This document shows positions 33,656-42,724 of a DNA stretch of 64,000 nucleotides, in pieces. This stretch comes from Nonomuraea maritima. Its GTDB lineage: Bacteria; Actinomycetota; Actinomycetes; Streptosporangiales; Streptosporangiaceae. The notes under the pieces are model-generated. The model did not search any database. It worked only from the letters and a program-made list of their open reading frames with translations, and was not told the DNA's origin. Made by a program: the position numbers and the translations under genes. Each line of letters begins with the position of its first letter. Positions within the stretch are counted from its first letter, which is position 1. Location of the stretch: the NCBI RefSeq assembly GCF_900100395.1, contig NZ_FNFB01000006.1, positions 277,504-341,503 on the forward strand, in the 5' to 3' direction.

Positions 33656-35218
33656 ATGCATCACACGGCCCGTGCCGGGCTCGCGGCGGCGATCCTCGGG
33701 CTGGCGCTCGGGTGTCTGGCGCTCGGACCGGCTCTGGGCCGGGGGTTCACACTCGTCCAGGACATGGTGTTCGTGCCCGGCCCGAGCTTCTCGCCGTTCA
33801 CGTTCGGGCTCGCGGGCGGGGCCGCGCGGGTCGTCCCGAGTGACGCCGTGGTCACCGCGCTGGCCCAGGTGCTGCCCGCCGAGCTGGTGCAGAAGCTGCT
33901 GCTGCTCGCCGTCTTCGTCATGGGCTGCTCGGGTACGGCGCTGCTCGTCCCGTCGTCGCTGGGGCCGCGGCTGGTGGCCGGGGCGTTCTACGTGTGGAAC
34001 CCGTACGTCGCCGAGCGGCTGCTGATCGGGCAGTGGGCCCTGCTGCTCGGGTACGCGGGGCTGCCCTGGGTGATTCGGGCGGTGTGGTCGGGCCGGCGCG
34101 TGGCCCTCGCCGTCCTGCCGGCGGCGGTGGGCGGGTTCGCGGCGATGACGGTCACCGCGATCACGGCGCTGCCGGTCGCCGTGGCCCGCGGGTCCTGCAC
34201 CCCCGGGGGATGGGTGCGCGTGGCGCGGGTGGCCGCGGTCCTGGCGGCGTTCAGCCTGCCGTGGCTGGTGCCGACGGTGCTGCGGCCGGAGGGCCTGCGG
34301 GGCGACCCGCTCGGCGTCGACGCCTTCGCGGCGCGCGCCGACACGCCGTTCGGGACGGTCGGGAGCCTGCTGTCGCTCGGCGGCATCTGGAACGCGCACG
34401 CGGTCCCGCCCGGCTACGGGACCGTGCTCGGAGCCGCGGCCCGGCTGCTGCTCACGCTGGTGGGGATCGCGTTCTTCGTGCGCGGCCCGGTGCCGTACCG
34501 GAGGGGGCTGGTCGCGGCGTCCCTGCTCGGGCTGGGGGTGGCGGGCGCCGGGGTGACCGAGCCGGGCCGGGCGGCGTTCCGGCAGGCCGTGCAGCTGTGG
34601 GGCGGGTTCGCGGTGTTCCGGGACGCCCAGCAGTTCGTGGCACCGCTGGCGCTCGTCGCGGCCGTCGGGCTGGGGCTGCTGGCCGATCGGGTGGCCCGCG
34701 AGCGGGTGTGGGTGGCCGTGCTCGTGCTCGTGCCGATCGCGGTGCTGCCGTCCATGGCCTGGGGGTCGCTGGGCCGGCTCGGGTCGGTGGCGTACCCGCG
34801 GAGCTGGACGGCCGCGCGCGAGCTGATCAGGCGTGACCCCGAGGCGGGCGACGTGCTGGTGCTGCCGTTCGAGTCGTACCGGCAGTTCCCGTGGAACGGG
34901 GGGCGGGCGGTGCTCGACCCCGCGCAGCGGTTCTTCGCGGCGCCGGGCCGGCGGGTGGTCTCCAACGACGCCGTCCGCGTCGGCGACCTGGTGATCGGGA
35001 ACGAGGACCCGCGCGCGCGGGAGGTCGGGCGGGTGCTGGGGGAGGCCGCGCCGGACCTGCTGGGGGCGGGGTTCCGCTACGTGGTCGTGGACGCGGGCAC
35101 GCCGGCCGAACGGCAGCGGTTCGCCGGGTGGCTGCGCGGCGCGACGGTCCTCGTGGACACGCCTGACCTGCGGCTGTATCGATACGCCGGCCCGGTCCGC
35201 CGCATTCCGCCCAGCTAG
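33656..35218 (+). CDS. Multi-pass membrane protein, GT-C-like (AftD-locus)
   Basis: The 520-aa protein has about ten hydrophobic segments and looks like a GT-C-type or YfhO-like glycosyl-transfer membrane protein. A short extracellular C-terminal domain (about 380-515) includes VLVLPFESYRQFPWNGGRAVLDPAQRFF. This region parallels the post-membrane segment of the large AftD-like protein at 37404-41513 (VLVVPGAKAGEYVWGRPLDEPLQAL), so the two may be distant relatives. It heads an envelope-glycan gene group on the plus strand. Enzyme activity is not shown. Confidence 0.7.
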   Translation: MHHTARAGLAAAILGLALGCLALGPALGRGFTLVQDMVFVPGPSFSPFTFGLAGGAARVVPSDAVVTALAQVLPAELVQKLLLLAVFVMGCSGTALLVPSSLGPRLVAGAFYVWNPYVAERLLIGQWALLLGYAGLPWVIRAVWSGRRVALAVLPAAVGGFAAMTVTAITALPVAVARGSCTPGGWVRVARVAAVLAAFSLPWLVPTVLRPEGLRGDPLGVDAFAARADTPFGTVGSLLSLGGIWNAHAVPPGYGTVLGAAARLLLTLVGIAFFVRGPVPYRRGLVAASLLGLGVAGAGVTEPGRAAFRQAVQLWGGFAVFRDAQQFVAPLALVAAVGLGLLADRVARERVWVAVLVLVPIAVLPSMAWGSLGRLGSVAYPRSWTAARELIRRDPEAGDVLVLPFESYRQFPWNGGRAVLDPAQRFFAAPGRRVVSNDAVRVGDLVIGNEDPRAREVGRVLGEAAPDLLGAGFRYVVVDAGTPAERQRFAGWLRGATVLVDTPDLRLYRYAGPVRRIPPS

Positions 35219-35294
35219 GTACGCTGATCAGCAGACTTGTCAGGACTTGCGAAGAAGGGCGCGCTCGACCGGAGCGCTGGAGGAGGAACCCCCC

Positions 35295-35429
35295 GTGATC
35301 AAGATCCTCTTAGCGGCGATCGTCGGCGCGGCCGTGGCGGCACTCGTGGCGACCACCGCCACGCTGTCCCTCACCGGCGCCGCCTCGACGCCCGTCAACC
35401 AGCCGCTCTACAACTACGGTGACAGGTAA
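35295..35429 (+). CDS. DUF2613-type small membrane protein (44 aa)
   Basis: The GTG at 35295 follows GGAGGA by seven bases. The 44-aa product is one membrane helix (IKILLAAIVGAAVAALVATTATLSL) and a short outer tail ending NYGDR. In M. tuberculosis the small DUF2613 protein Rv0236A ends in a similar YGN-type tail and lies beside aftD (Rv0236c). The same partnership is seen here, with two glycosyltransferase genes in between. A role as a small AftD partner is inferred from this conserved neighbourhood. Confidence 0.8.
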   Translation: MIKILLAAIVGAAVAALVATTATLSLTGAASTPVNQPLYNYGDR

Positions 35430-35440
35430 CAGACGCCGAC

Positions 35441-36277
35441 ATGCCACCCTCTCGGGACGACCCGGACGGGCACGGGAGGGCGAGCCGGACACCACTGCTT
35501 GAGATCGTCGTTCCCGCCCACAACGAGGAACGACGGCTTCCCGGGGGGCTCCTGCAGCTGTGCGCGAAGCTCGCCCGCATGCCGTTCGCCAGTGCCGTCA
35601 TCGTCGTCGACAACAACAGCACCGACCGCACGGCCGAGATCGTCACGACCTGGCCGGGCGGCGACGTACCGGTCCGTCTGGTGCGGTGCGCGACCCCCGG
35701 CAAGGGCGCGGCCGTGCGCGCCGGGTTGCTCGCCACGAGCGCGCCGTACGTCGGTTTCTGCGACGCCGACATGGCGACCGATCTCGCCGCGATCGACGTG
35801 GCGCTGGACCTGCTGAGGTCGGGTGAGCGGGTCGTGATCGGCTCGCGGGCGCACCGCGGCTCCCACGTGGAGAACCGGCACAGCCGGATCCGCGAGGCGG
35901 GCGCGTACGGGTTCCGCGCCCTGGCCCGCCTGCTCGTGCCCGGCGTCGGCGACACCCAGTGCGGCTTCAAGTTCTTCGACGGCGGCCTGGCCCGCGAGAT
36001 CGCCGCGCAGCTGCGCACCTCCGGCTTCGCCTTCGACGTCGAGCTGCTGGCCCGTTGCCTGGCGCGGCGCTCGCGGGTCACGGAGATCCCCGTGCGCTGG
36101 CGTGACATGCCGGGCTCGCGCTTCTCGCCGCCCCGGCACGCGTTCGGCATCGTGCTGGAGCTGGGACGGATCTGGCTGCGGCTGCGCGCCAGGCCCAGGG
36201 CAGCCGGGCAGTCCGCCGGGCAGTCCGCCGGGCAGCCGGCCTGGGAGCCGCCGCTCGACCCCGTCGGATACCCATGA
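35441..36277 (+). CDS. Glycosyltransferase family 2 (dolichyl-phosphate glucosyltransferase-like)
   Basis: The 278-aa GT-A enzyme begins its domain at EIVVPAHNEERRLPGGL. It has the nucleotide-binding NNSTDRTAEIV, the metal-binding DADMATDL (DxD), and QCGFKFFDGG typical of polyprenyl-phosphate glycosyltransferases. It probably loads a sugar onto a polyprenyl phosphate for extracellular transfer by the GT-C proteins here. The C-terminus carries a short AGQSAGQSAGQPA repeat (tandem GCCGGGCAGTCC units in DNA). Its stop overlaps the next ATG. Confidence 0.9.
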   Translation: MPPSRDDPDGHGRASRTPLLEIVVPAHNEERRLPGGLLQLCAKLARMPFASAVIVVDNNSTDRTAEIVTTWPGGDVPVRLVRCATPGKGAAVRAGLLATSAPYVGFCDADMATDLAAIDVALDLLRSGERVVIGSRAHRGSHVENRHSRIREAGAYGFRALARLLVPGVGDTQCGFKFFDGGLAREIAAQLRTSGFAFDVELLARCLARRSRVTEIPVRWRDMPGSRFSPPRHAFGIVLELGRIWLRLRARPRAAGQSAGQSAGQPAWEPPLDPVGYP

Positions 36278-37407
36278 GGATCGCCGTCGTCAACTGGCGT
36301 GACCCCTGGCACCCCCAGGCGGGCGGCGCCGAGACCTTCGCCTGGGAGCTGTCCCGCCGTTTCGCGCGGGCCGGCCACGACGTCCGGTACGTCACCGCGC
36401 GGGCGCCCGGCCGGCGCAGGAGCGAGGTCGTGGAGGGGGTGCGCTTCGCGCGGATGGGCGGGACGTTCACCGTCTACCCCCTGGTGCTGGCCTGGCTGCT
36501 GGCGCGCCGTGGACGCTTCGACGCCGTGCTCGACTGCCAGAACGGCATCCCGTTCTTCACCCCGTGGGTCGTGCGGCGGCGTACCCGGGTGGTGTGCGTG
36601 GTGCACCACGTGCACGACCGGCAGTTCGGGATGCACCTGCCGGGGTGGCTGGCGGCGTTCGGGCGGTTCCTGGAGGGGCCGGTGTCGCGGTGGAGCTACC
36701 GGCGGCGGGCGAGCGTGGCGGTGTCGCCGTCCACGGAGCGGGCCATGCGCGAGCGGCTCGGCTGGCGGGGGCCGGTGCATGTCGTGCCGAACGGGGTGAA
36801 TGTCGCGACGGTCGCGGACGTCGGCAAGAGCCAGGTCCCGCGGATCGTCTGCGTCGGGCGGCTCGTCGCGCACAAGCGCGTCCATCTGCTCCTCGACGCG
36901 CTGCCCGAGCTGCGCGAACGCTTCCCCGGCCTGGTAGTGGACGTCGTCGGGACCGGCCCGCTGGAGGCGGAGCTGCGGGCCCGGCTGCCCGAGGGCGCGG
37001 TGCTGCACGGCTACCTGCCGGAGGAGGAGAAGGCGCGGGTGGTGGCGCGGGCATGGTTGCACGTGAGCGCGTCGCAGGGCGAGGGCTGGGGGCTCAGCGT
37101 GCTGGAGGCCGCCGCCCTCGGCGTCCCGACGGTCGCCTATGACGTGGACGGGCTGTGCGACGCCGTACGGCACGGGGAGACCGGCTGGCTGCTGGCCGAG
37201 GGGACGGACCTGGCCAAGGGCATCGCCGGAGCCCTCGACGAGCTGGACCACCCTTATAGCGTGAAATGTCGGGAATGGGCGGGGTGTTTCTCCTGGGACC
37301 GCACCGCCGCCGGCGTCACCGCGGTCCTGCGCGGCGAGGACCCAGGGCCGGGAGCCTTTCCGACTCTCACGGACGTTGCCGAGGGTGATGCGGGGAGCGA
37401 ACGGTGA
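36274..37407 (+). CDS. Glycosyltransferase family 4 protein
   Basis: The 377-aa GT-B enzyme has the N-terminal GGAETFAWELSRRFARAGHDV, the hinge region VPNGVN, the sugar-nucleotide-binding VCVGRLVAHKR and the C-terminal SQGEGWGLSVLEAAALGVP with its catalytic Glu pair. The substrate is unknown; the context suggests assembly of a cell-wall glycan or glycolipid. The ATG overlaps the GT2 stop (ATGA), and its own stop overlaps the start of the AftD-like gene. Confidence 0.92.
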   Translation: MRIAVVNWRDPWHPQAGGAETFAWELSRRFARAGHDVRYVTARAPGRRRSEVVEGVRFARMGGTFTVYPLVLAWLLARRGRFDAVLDCQNGIPFFTPWVVRRRTRVVCVVHHVHDRQFGMHLPGWLAAFGRFLEGPVSRWSYRRRASVAVSPSTERAMRERLGWRGPVHVVPNGVNVATVADVGKSQVPRIVCVGRLVAHKRVHLLLDALPELRERFPGLVVDVVGTGPLEAELRARLPEGAVLHGYLPEEEKARVVARAWLHVSASQGEGWGLSVLEAAALGVPTVAYDVDGLCDAVRHGETGWLLAEGTDLAKGIAGALDELDHPYSVKCREWAGCFSWDRTAAGVTAVLRGEDPGPGAFPTLTDVAEGDAGSER

Positions 37408-40400
37408 CCCTGCTGCCGACCGACCGGCTCGTCGCCGGCCGCCGCACCGGCGCGGGCCGTCCCGTGGGGGAGGAGGGCAGGCGGCGGCTCTGGCTGCTGC
37501 TGTGCTGCCTCGCGTTCGGGCTGCTCGCGTTCACCGCCAAGCCCGGCAGGATCATCTCCGACACCAAGCTGGACCTCGCACTCGACCCGGTCGGCTGGCT
37601 GGAGCGCGCGACCCACCTGTGGGACCTGCAGCACTTCGGCCAGCTGCAGAACCAGGTGGCCGGCTACCTCTTCCCGATGGGCCCGTTCTTCGCGCTGGGC
37701 GACCTCGCGGGGGTCGCGCCGTGGGTGACCCAGCGGCTCTGGCTGACGCTGCTGCTGTGCGCGGGCTTCCTCGGGGTCGAGCGGCTGGCCAGGCAGCTCG
37801 GCGTCGGCACGCCCGGCACCCGGATCGTCGCCGCGCTGGCGTACGCGCTGGCCCCGCGCACGCTGTCGATCCTCGGCGAGATCTCCGTCGAGTGGCTGCC
37901 CGCCGCGATGCTGCCGTGGATCGTGCTCCCGCTGCTGACCGCGTCACGGACCGGGCAGCGGGTGCGCGGGGCGGTCAGGTCGGCGCTCGCGGTCGCGCTG
38001 TGCGGCGGCGTGAACGCGGCGGCGGTGCTCGCCGTGCTCGTCGCGCCCCTGCTGTACATCCTCACCAGGCCCCGGCCGGTGCCGCGTCTGCGGATGCTCG
38101 GCTGGTGGTCGGCCGCCGTCACGGTCGCCACCCTGTCCTGGTCGCTGCCCCTGCTGCTGGTCGGCCGGTACGCGTTCTCGTTCCTGCCGTACACCGAGAC
38201 CGCCGGGACAACCACCGCCGTCACCTCGCTCACGAACGTGCTGCGCGGCGCCTCCGACTGGGTGCGCTACCTGCCGGTGGGCGGCGTCATGGAGCAGCCG
38301 CCCGGGTTCGCCATCGCCACCTCCGCCGCCATGGTCGTCGTCACCGGCGCCATCGCCGCGCTCGGCCTGGCCGGCCTCGCCCGCTCCGACCTGCCCGCCC
38401 GGGGGTTCGTGGTGGCGCTCTTCCTGGTGGGCGTGCTCGCGCTGACCGCCGGGCACATCAGCGTCCTGGAACCGGTCGTGGCCGAGCCGGTGCGCCGGCT
38501 GCTGGACGGGCCGCTCGCGCCGCTGCGCAACCTGCGCAAGTTCGACCCGCTCGTCCGGCTCGCGCTCGCGTTCGGCCTCGCCCACCTGCTGGCGCGGGCC
38601 CGGATACCGGTCCGTACGGTGGCCGTCGCCGCCTTCGCCGCGCTGCTCGTGCCCGTCGCCAACCAGGGGATCGCCTCGCCCGGCGAGTTCGCCGACGTGC
38701 CGGCCCACTGGCGGCAGGCGGCGGCCTGGCTGGACGAGCACGCCGGCGACAGCGGCGTGCTGGTCGTGCCCGGCGCCAAGGCCGGCGAGTACGTCTGGGG
38801 CCGCCCGCTGGACGAGCCGCTGCAGGCCCTGACCGTCGCCCGCTGGACCACCCGCCAGATCACGCCGCCGGGTTCGGTCGGCCTGACCCGGCTGCTCGAC
38901 GCCGTCGACCAGCGGCTCACCGCCGGGCACGGCTCGCCGGGCCTCACCGCCGTGCTGCGCCGGATGGGCGTGCGCTACCTGCTCGTCAGGAACGACCTCG
39001 CCCGGGCGAACCTCCAGGGGGCCTGGCCCGCCCGGATCTTCGAGGCGCTGCGCGCGTCGCCCGGCATCACCAAGGTGCGCTCGTTCGGCCCGCCCGTCGG
39101 CGACCAGACGGGCGACGACGCGGTGAACACGCTCGACGCGCCCTTCCCCGCGCTCGACCTGTACGAGGTGGCGGGCGCGTCCGACCTGGTCTCCGTGCAG
39201 CCGGCCGCCGCCGCCACGGAGGTGCGCGGCGGCCCTGACTCGCTGTTCGCGATGGGCGACCTCGGCCTGCTGGACGACGGCCCCGTCCTGGTGAACGGCG
39301 ACAAGGGCGCCAGGAAGCTCCCCGCCGTGGTCAGCGACGGGCTGCGGCTGCGCGAGCGCTCGTTCGGCGAGATCCGGTCGAACCGGTCGCCCACGCTGAC
39401 GGCCGACCACAAGGCCGACTTCTCGGGCGTGCGGGCGCTGGACCTGCTGGAGGACGGCTGGCTCGACGAGACCGCCGTCGCCGAGTACCACGGCGTCTCC
39501 GACGTCACCGCGTCGTCCTCGGTCGCCGACCCGTACGCGATCCCCGGGACGAGCACGCCAGGCGGCGGCCCGTGGGCGGCGCTGGACGGCAACCCCGCCA
39601 CCGCCTGGGAGAGCGAGGGCTCGAAGCGCCCGCAGGGCGAGTGGCTGCGCGTGGACCTGCCCCGCCCGGCCCGCGTCCCGTACGTGGACGCCATGTTCGC
39701 CTCCGGCCTGCTGCTCGGGCAGGAGATCAGCCAGGTGGCCGTGGAGACGGCGGCGGGCAGCCTGGTCCAGGACGTACGGAGCACCACACAAGCGCAGCGG
39801 CTGCGCGTGCCGGACGGGCCCACGACCTGGCTGCGGATCAAGGTGACCGGCACGGCCGCGCAGCAGTGGAGCTACGGGCAGCGCGTCGGTGTGGTGGAGC
39901 TGTCGATTCCCGGCGTCACCCCAGAACGGACGATCCGGCTGCCCGGCCAGGGCGGGGACGCGTACGTCATGGACGGCGGCTCGGACGCGCGGCCCGCCTG
40001 CATGCGCAACGAGTCCCGCTGGGTCTGCAACGAGGTGGCGCTGTCGCGGCGCGGCGAGGAGACCGGGTTCGACCGGACCTTCCGCTCGGCGTCCGACACG
40101 ACCGCCGGTGTGCGGGGGACGGCGGTGCTGCACGACCCCGAGCTGATCGACCGGTTCACCCGCCTGCGTGCCGACCTGACCACCGTGACCGGCTCGTCCC
40201 AGCTGACCGGCGACGCGATGGTCTCGCCCCGGGCGGCGTTCGACGCGGACGGCAGCACCACCTGGGTCCCCGACCCCGGCGACACCGAGCCGACGCTCAC
40301 CCTCGCGTGGAAGGGCGCGCGCACGCTCTCCCGCCTGCGGATCCAGCGGGCGGGCGACGACCGGCAGCCGCTCGACGTCATCGTGACCGGCGACCGCGGC

Positions 40401-41513
40401 GAGGCCCGCGCGGGACGGGTGGACGAGAGCGGCTACCTCACCTTCGAACCGCTGACCACCACCCGGCTCAAACTGCGTTTCGTCCCGGCTTCCAAGCGGC
40501 TGCAGGTGACCGAGCTGGTGGTGCCCGGCGTGAACCCGGTGGGAAGGTTCCCCGACGGGCGGCTCCGGCTGGCCTGCGGGCTCGGCCCCCGGATCGAGGT
40601 GAACGGCCGTCCGGTCGAGACCAGGGTGGACGGCACCCACGCCGACCTGCTGGAGCAGCGGCCCGTGCGGATCACCGGCTGCTCAGGAGCAAGGCTGACG
40701 GCGGGCGACAACCGGGTGCGTGTGGCGGGCTGGAGCCCGTACACGATCGACGCTCTCGCGGTGGGAGACCTGCCCGACAGGCCGAGCGCGGCGAGCGGGC
40801 CGGCTGTGCCCGGCGTCTGGACGCCGTCCGTGCGTGAGGTGCGGGTCGACGCGCGGGAGGAGGCGTTCCTCGTCGTCGACGAGAACTTCAACGACGGCTG
40901 GCAGGCCAGGGCGGGCGGCAGGACGCTCACGCCCGTGCGGATCGACGGCTGGAAGCAGGGCTGGGTGCTGCCTGCCGGCACCACGGGGACCGTGCGGCTG
41001 GAGTACGCGCCCGACCGCCTCTACCGGCTCGCGATCCTGCTCGGACTGGCCGGGATCGCGCTGCTCGCCGTGGTCGCCCTCGCGCTGCGCGGGCCGCGTC
41101 CCGAACACCCGAGTGGGACGGCCGAGCCAGGGGCGGCGCGGCTGTCGCGGCTGCGGGCGCCGTCCGCGCTCGTGCTGGGGGCGGCGGTGGGCGGCTGGGT
41201 GGCGAGCTGGCCGGGCATGGTCGTGGTGGTCTGCGCCGTCCTGCTGACGCTGCTGCTGCGCGCCAGGAGGCTGCCCGCGCCGGTGGCGGCGGCCGGGTTG
41301 TGCTGCGCGGCCGCGGTGTCCCTGGCGGCGGGCCTGGTGCTGCGCGGCCACGGGCTCGACGGGTTCGACGTCCTGCTCGCGGACGCCGTGCCGCAGCTCG
41401 TCGCGTCCGCCGCCGTGGGCGTGCTCGTCGGCGCGCTCGTCAGGGGACGCGAGCGACCTGCGGCGGAGCCTCGCGCGGCCGATCGGGAGCTCGCTCGGTC
41501 CGGGCGAGCCTGA
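37404..41513 (+). CDS. AftD-like alpha-(1->3)-arabinofuranosyltransferase (GT-C, DUF3367)
   Basis: The 1369-aa membrane enzyme matches the AftD/DUF3367 type. The N-terminal GT-C bundle (about residues 30-410) starts with FTAKPGRIISDTKLDLALDP, whose acidic loop is the likely catalytic site. Two discoidin-like carbohydrate-binding segments follow (near 700-830 and 935-1030, with DGNPATAWESEG and DADGSTTWVPD). A C-terminal helix group lies near 1205-1355. In mycobacteria AftD adds branching arabinose to arabinogalactan and lipoarabinomannan using decaprenyl-phosphoarabinose. The 3' end overlaps the convergent acyltransferase gene by 74 bases. Confidence 0.88.
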   Translation: MTLLPTDRLVAGRRTGAGRPVGEEGRRRLWLLLCCLAFGLLAFTAKPGRIISDTKLDLALDPVGWLERATHLWDLQHFGQLQNQVAGYLFPMGPFFALGDLAGVAPWVTQRLWLTLLLCAGFLGVERLARQLGVGTPGTRIVAALAYALAPRTLSILGEISVEWLPAAMLPWIVLPLLTASRTGQRVRGAVRSALAVALCGGVNAAAVLAVLVAPLLYILTRPRPVPRLRMLGWWSAAVTVATLSWSLPLLLVGRYAFSFLPYTETAGTTTAVTSLTNVLRGASDWVRYLPVGGVMEQPPGFAIATSAAMVVVTGAIAALGLAGLARSDLPARGFVVALFLVGVLALTAGHISVLEPVVAEPVRRLLDGPLAPLRNLRKFDPLVRLALAFGLAHLLARARIPVRTVAVAAFAALLVPVANQGIASPGEFADVPAHWRQAAAWLDEHAGDSGVLVVPGAKAGEYVWGRPLDEPLQALTVARWTTRQITPPGSVGLTRLLDAVDQRLTAGHGSPGLTAVLRRMGVRYLLVRNDLARANLQGAWPARIFEALRASPGITKVRSFGPPVGDQTGDDAVNTLDAPFPALDLYEVAGASDLVSVQPAAAATEVRGGPDSLFAMGDLGLLDDGPVLVNGDKGARKLPAVVSDGLRLRERSFGEIRSNRSPTLTADHKADFSGVRALDLLEDGWLDETAVAEYHGVSDVTASSSVADPYAIPGTSTPGGGPWAALDGNPATAWESEGSKRPQGEWLRVDLPRPARVPYVDAMFASGLLLGQEISQVAVETAAGSLVQDVRSTTQAQRLRVPDGPTTWLRIKVTGTAAQQWSYGQRVGVVELSIPGVTPERTIRLPGQGGDAYVMDGGSDARPACMRNESRWVCNEVALSRRGEETGFDRTFRSASDTTAGVRGTAVLHDPELIDRFTRLRADLTTVTGSSQLTGDAMVSPRAAFDADGSTTWVPDPGDTEPTLTLAWKGARTLSRLRIQRAGDDRQPLDVIVTGDRGEARAGRVDESGYLTFEPLTTTRLKLRFVPASKRLQVTELVVPGVNPVGRFPDGRLRLACGLGPRIEVNGRPVETRVDGTHADLLEQRPVRITGCSGARLTAGDNRVRVAGWSPYTIDALAVGDLPDRPSAASGPAVPGVWTPSVREVRVDAREEAFLVVDENFNDGWQARAGGRTLTPVRIDGWKQGWVLPAGTTGTVRLEYAPDRLYRLAILLGLAGIALLAVVALALRGPRPEHPSGTAEPGAARLSRLRAPSALVLGAAVGGWVASWPGMVVVVCAVLLTLLLRARRLPAPVAAAGLCCAAAVSLAAGLVLRGHGLDGFDVLLADAVPQLVASAAVGVLVGALVRGRERPAAEPRAADRELARSGRA

Positions 41514-42582
41514 GCACGGGCAGCTCGACGAGGTGGTGGGAGACGACGCTGAGCAGCGTCGTGACCACGAAGGACACCACCGCCACCCCGGCGGGGTCGC
41601 CGCCGAACGGCTGCGCGCCCATGAGCTTGAGCTGCAACGTGATCACCGGCACGTGCCACAGGAAGAAGCCGTACGAGATGCGCCCGAAGTAGGCCGTCAC
41701 CGGGTGGCCGAGGACGCGGTCGCGCAGCGCGCCCGACCCCGGCGCGAGCGCGAACGGCGTCACCACGAGCACCGCCACCGCCGCCTCCAGGCAGAGCCGC
41801 CACAGCGACTGCGACAGCGTGGGCAGCGCGAGCGTGCGCGGCCCGGCCAGCTCGGTGCTGAGCAGCACGTACACCAGCCCCGCCAGCACGAGCAGCTGCG
41901 GCGCCAGCGACTCGACCACCCGGCTGTGCCCGATCCACACCGACAGCACCGCGAGGGCCATGCCGCAGGCGAAGAACACCAGCTGGTACGGCAGCAGCGT
42001 CCCGAGCTGCGGCAGGTCGTACACGCGCGCCACGACGACGGTGACCACGGAGACCAGCGGCAGCACCCCGATGCCCGCGAGCAGGCGGACGGGCCGGTTC
42101 CCGCACCGCGCCCACCGGTGCAGGGCCCAGGCGATCAGCGGCAGCAGCAGGTAGAACGACATCTCGACGGGCAGCGTCCACATCTGGTAGAGCCCGTCGG
42201 GGGTGGTGTCGTCGCCGGGGAAGTGGTTCTGGGCGAGCAGCATCCAGGTGAGCCAGCCGGTCAGGTCGAACGAGCTCCACGCCCACAGCGTCAGCCCGGT
42301 CACCAGCCAGTAGAGCGGCATCACCCGCAGCACCCGGCGCCACAGGTAACGCGGTGTTCGCGGGCGTGGCGTATCCTCGATCACCGCGCGCGCCCACGGG
42401 CGGTAGAGCAGCAGGCCCGACAGGAGGAAGAAGATGGGTACGGCGACGCCGAGGCGGCTCATCATCCAGGCCAGCAGGCCCTCGCGGTACATCACGCCGG
42501 TGTTGCTCCCGACGTGCAGCAGCCAGACGCCGAGCGCGGCCAGCGCGCGGATGCCGTCGAGGGCGGCGTCCCTGCCTCTCAT
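41440..42582 (-). CDS. Acyltransferase 3 family membrane protein
   Basis: The 380-aa protein has about ten membrane segments. It shows the family's features: LDGIRALAALGVWLLHV near the N-terminus with the catalytic His, FFLLSGLLLYRPWAR, and WTLPVEMSFYLLLPLIAW. Such enzymes O-acylate extracytoplasmic sugars or lipids. It lies beside the glycan locus, but on the opposite strand, and its last 24 codons run antisense to the end of the AftD-like gene. A KstR-like palindrome lies 42 bases upstream of its start. Confidence 0.92.
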   Translation of the reverse strand: MRGRDAALDGIRALAALGVWLLHVGSNTGVMYREGLLAWMMSRLGVAVPIFFLLSGLLLYRPWARAVIEDTPRPRTPRYLWRRVLRVMPLYWLVTGLTLWAWSSFDLTGWLTWMLLAQNHFPGDDTTPDGLYQMWTLPVEMSFYLLLPLIAWALHRWARCGNRPVRLLAGIGVLPLVSVVTVVVARVYDLPQLGTLLPYQLVFFACGMALAVLSVWIGHSRVVESLAPQLLVLAGLVYVLLSTELAGPRTLALPTLSQSLWRLCLEAAVAVLVVTPFALAPGSGALRDRVLGHPVTAYFGRISYGFFLWHVPVITLQLKLMGAQPFGGDPAGVAVVSFVVTTLLSVVSHHLVELPVLRLARTERAPDRPREAPPQVARVP

Positions 42583-42623
42583 CCCGGCCTCACCCTTCCG
42601 CTTTCGTGATTCGGACGAACCAC

Positions 42624-42642
42624 GATAGAACTTGTTTCTATC
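42624..42642. promoter_or_regulatory. KstR-like palindrome GATAGAACTTGTTTCTATC
   Basis: Seven-base arms (GATAGAA/TTCTATC) surround the AACTTGTT core, which fits the AACnnGTT heart of the KstR consensus; the outer A is shifted by one base. It lies between the divergent acyltransferase and DUF3068 genes. Confidence 0.5.
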
Positions 42643-42681
42643 TCTTAGGTTGCGATGGTTTGTCCGTTACCGTCCCTTTGC

Positions 42682-42711
42682 TTGACACTGACCGCTGACA
42701 TGTCTGATAAA
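42682..42711 (+). promoter_or_regulatory. Candidate sigma-A-type promoter of the DUF3068 gene
   Basis: A consensus TTGACA (42682-42687) is followed after 18 bases by GATAAA (42706-42711). The start codon at 42725 is close, so the transcript would begin near the GGAGG site. The -35 match is strong, but the short leader leaves doubt. Confidence 0.45.
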
Positions 42712-42724
42712 TCCGGAGGCCTCG

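Noticed and set aside
37944..40640. 898-codon minus-strand frame inside the AftD-like gene
   Set aside because: Shadow of the AftD coding sequence; no motifs of its own.
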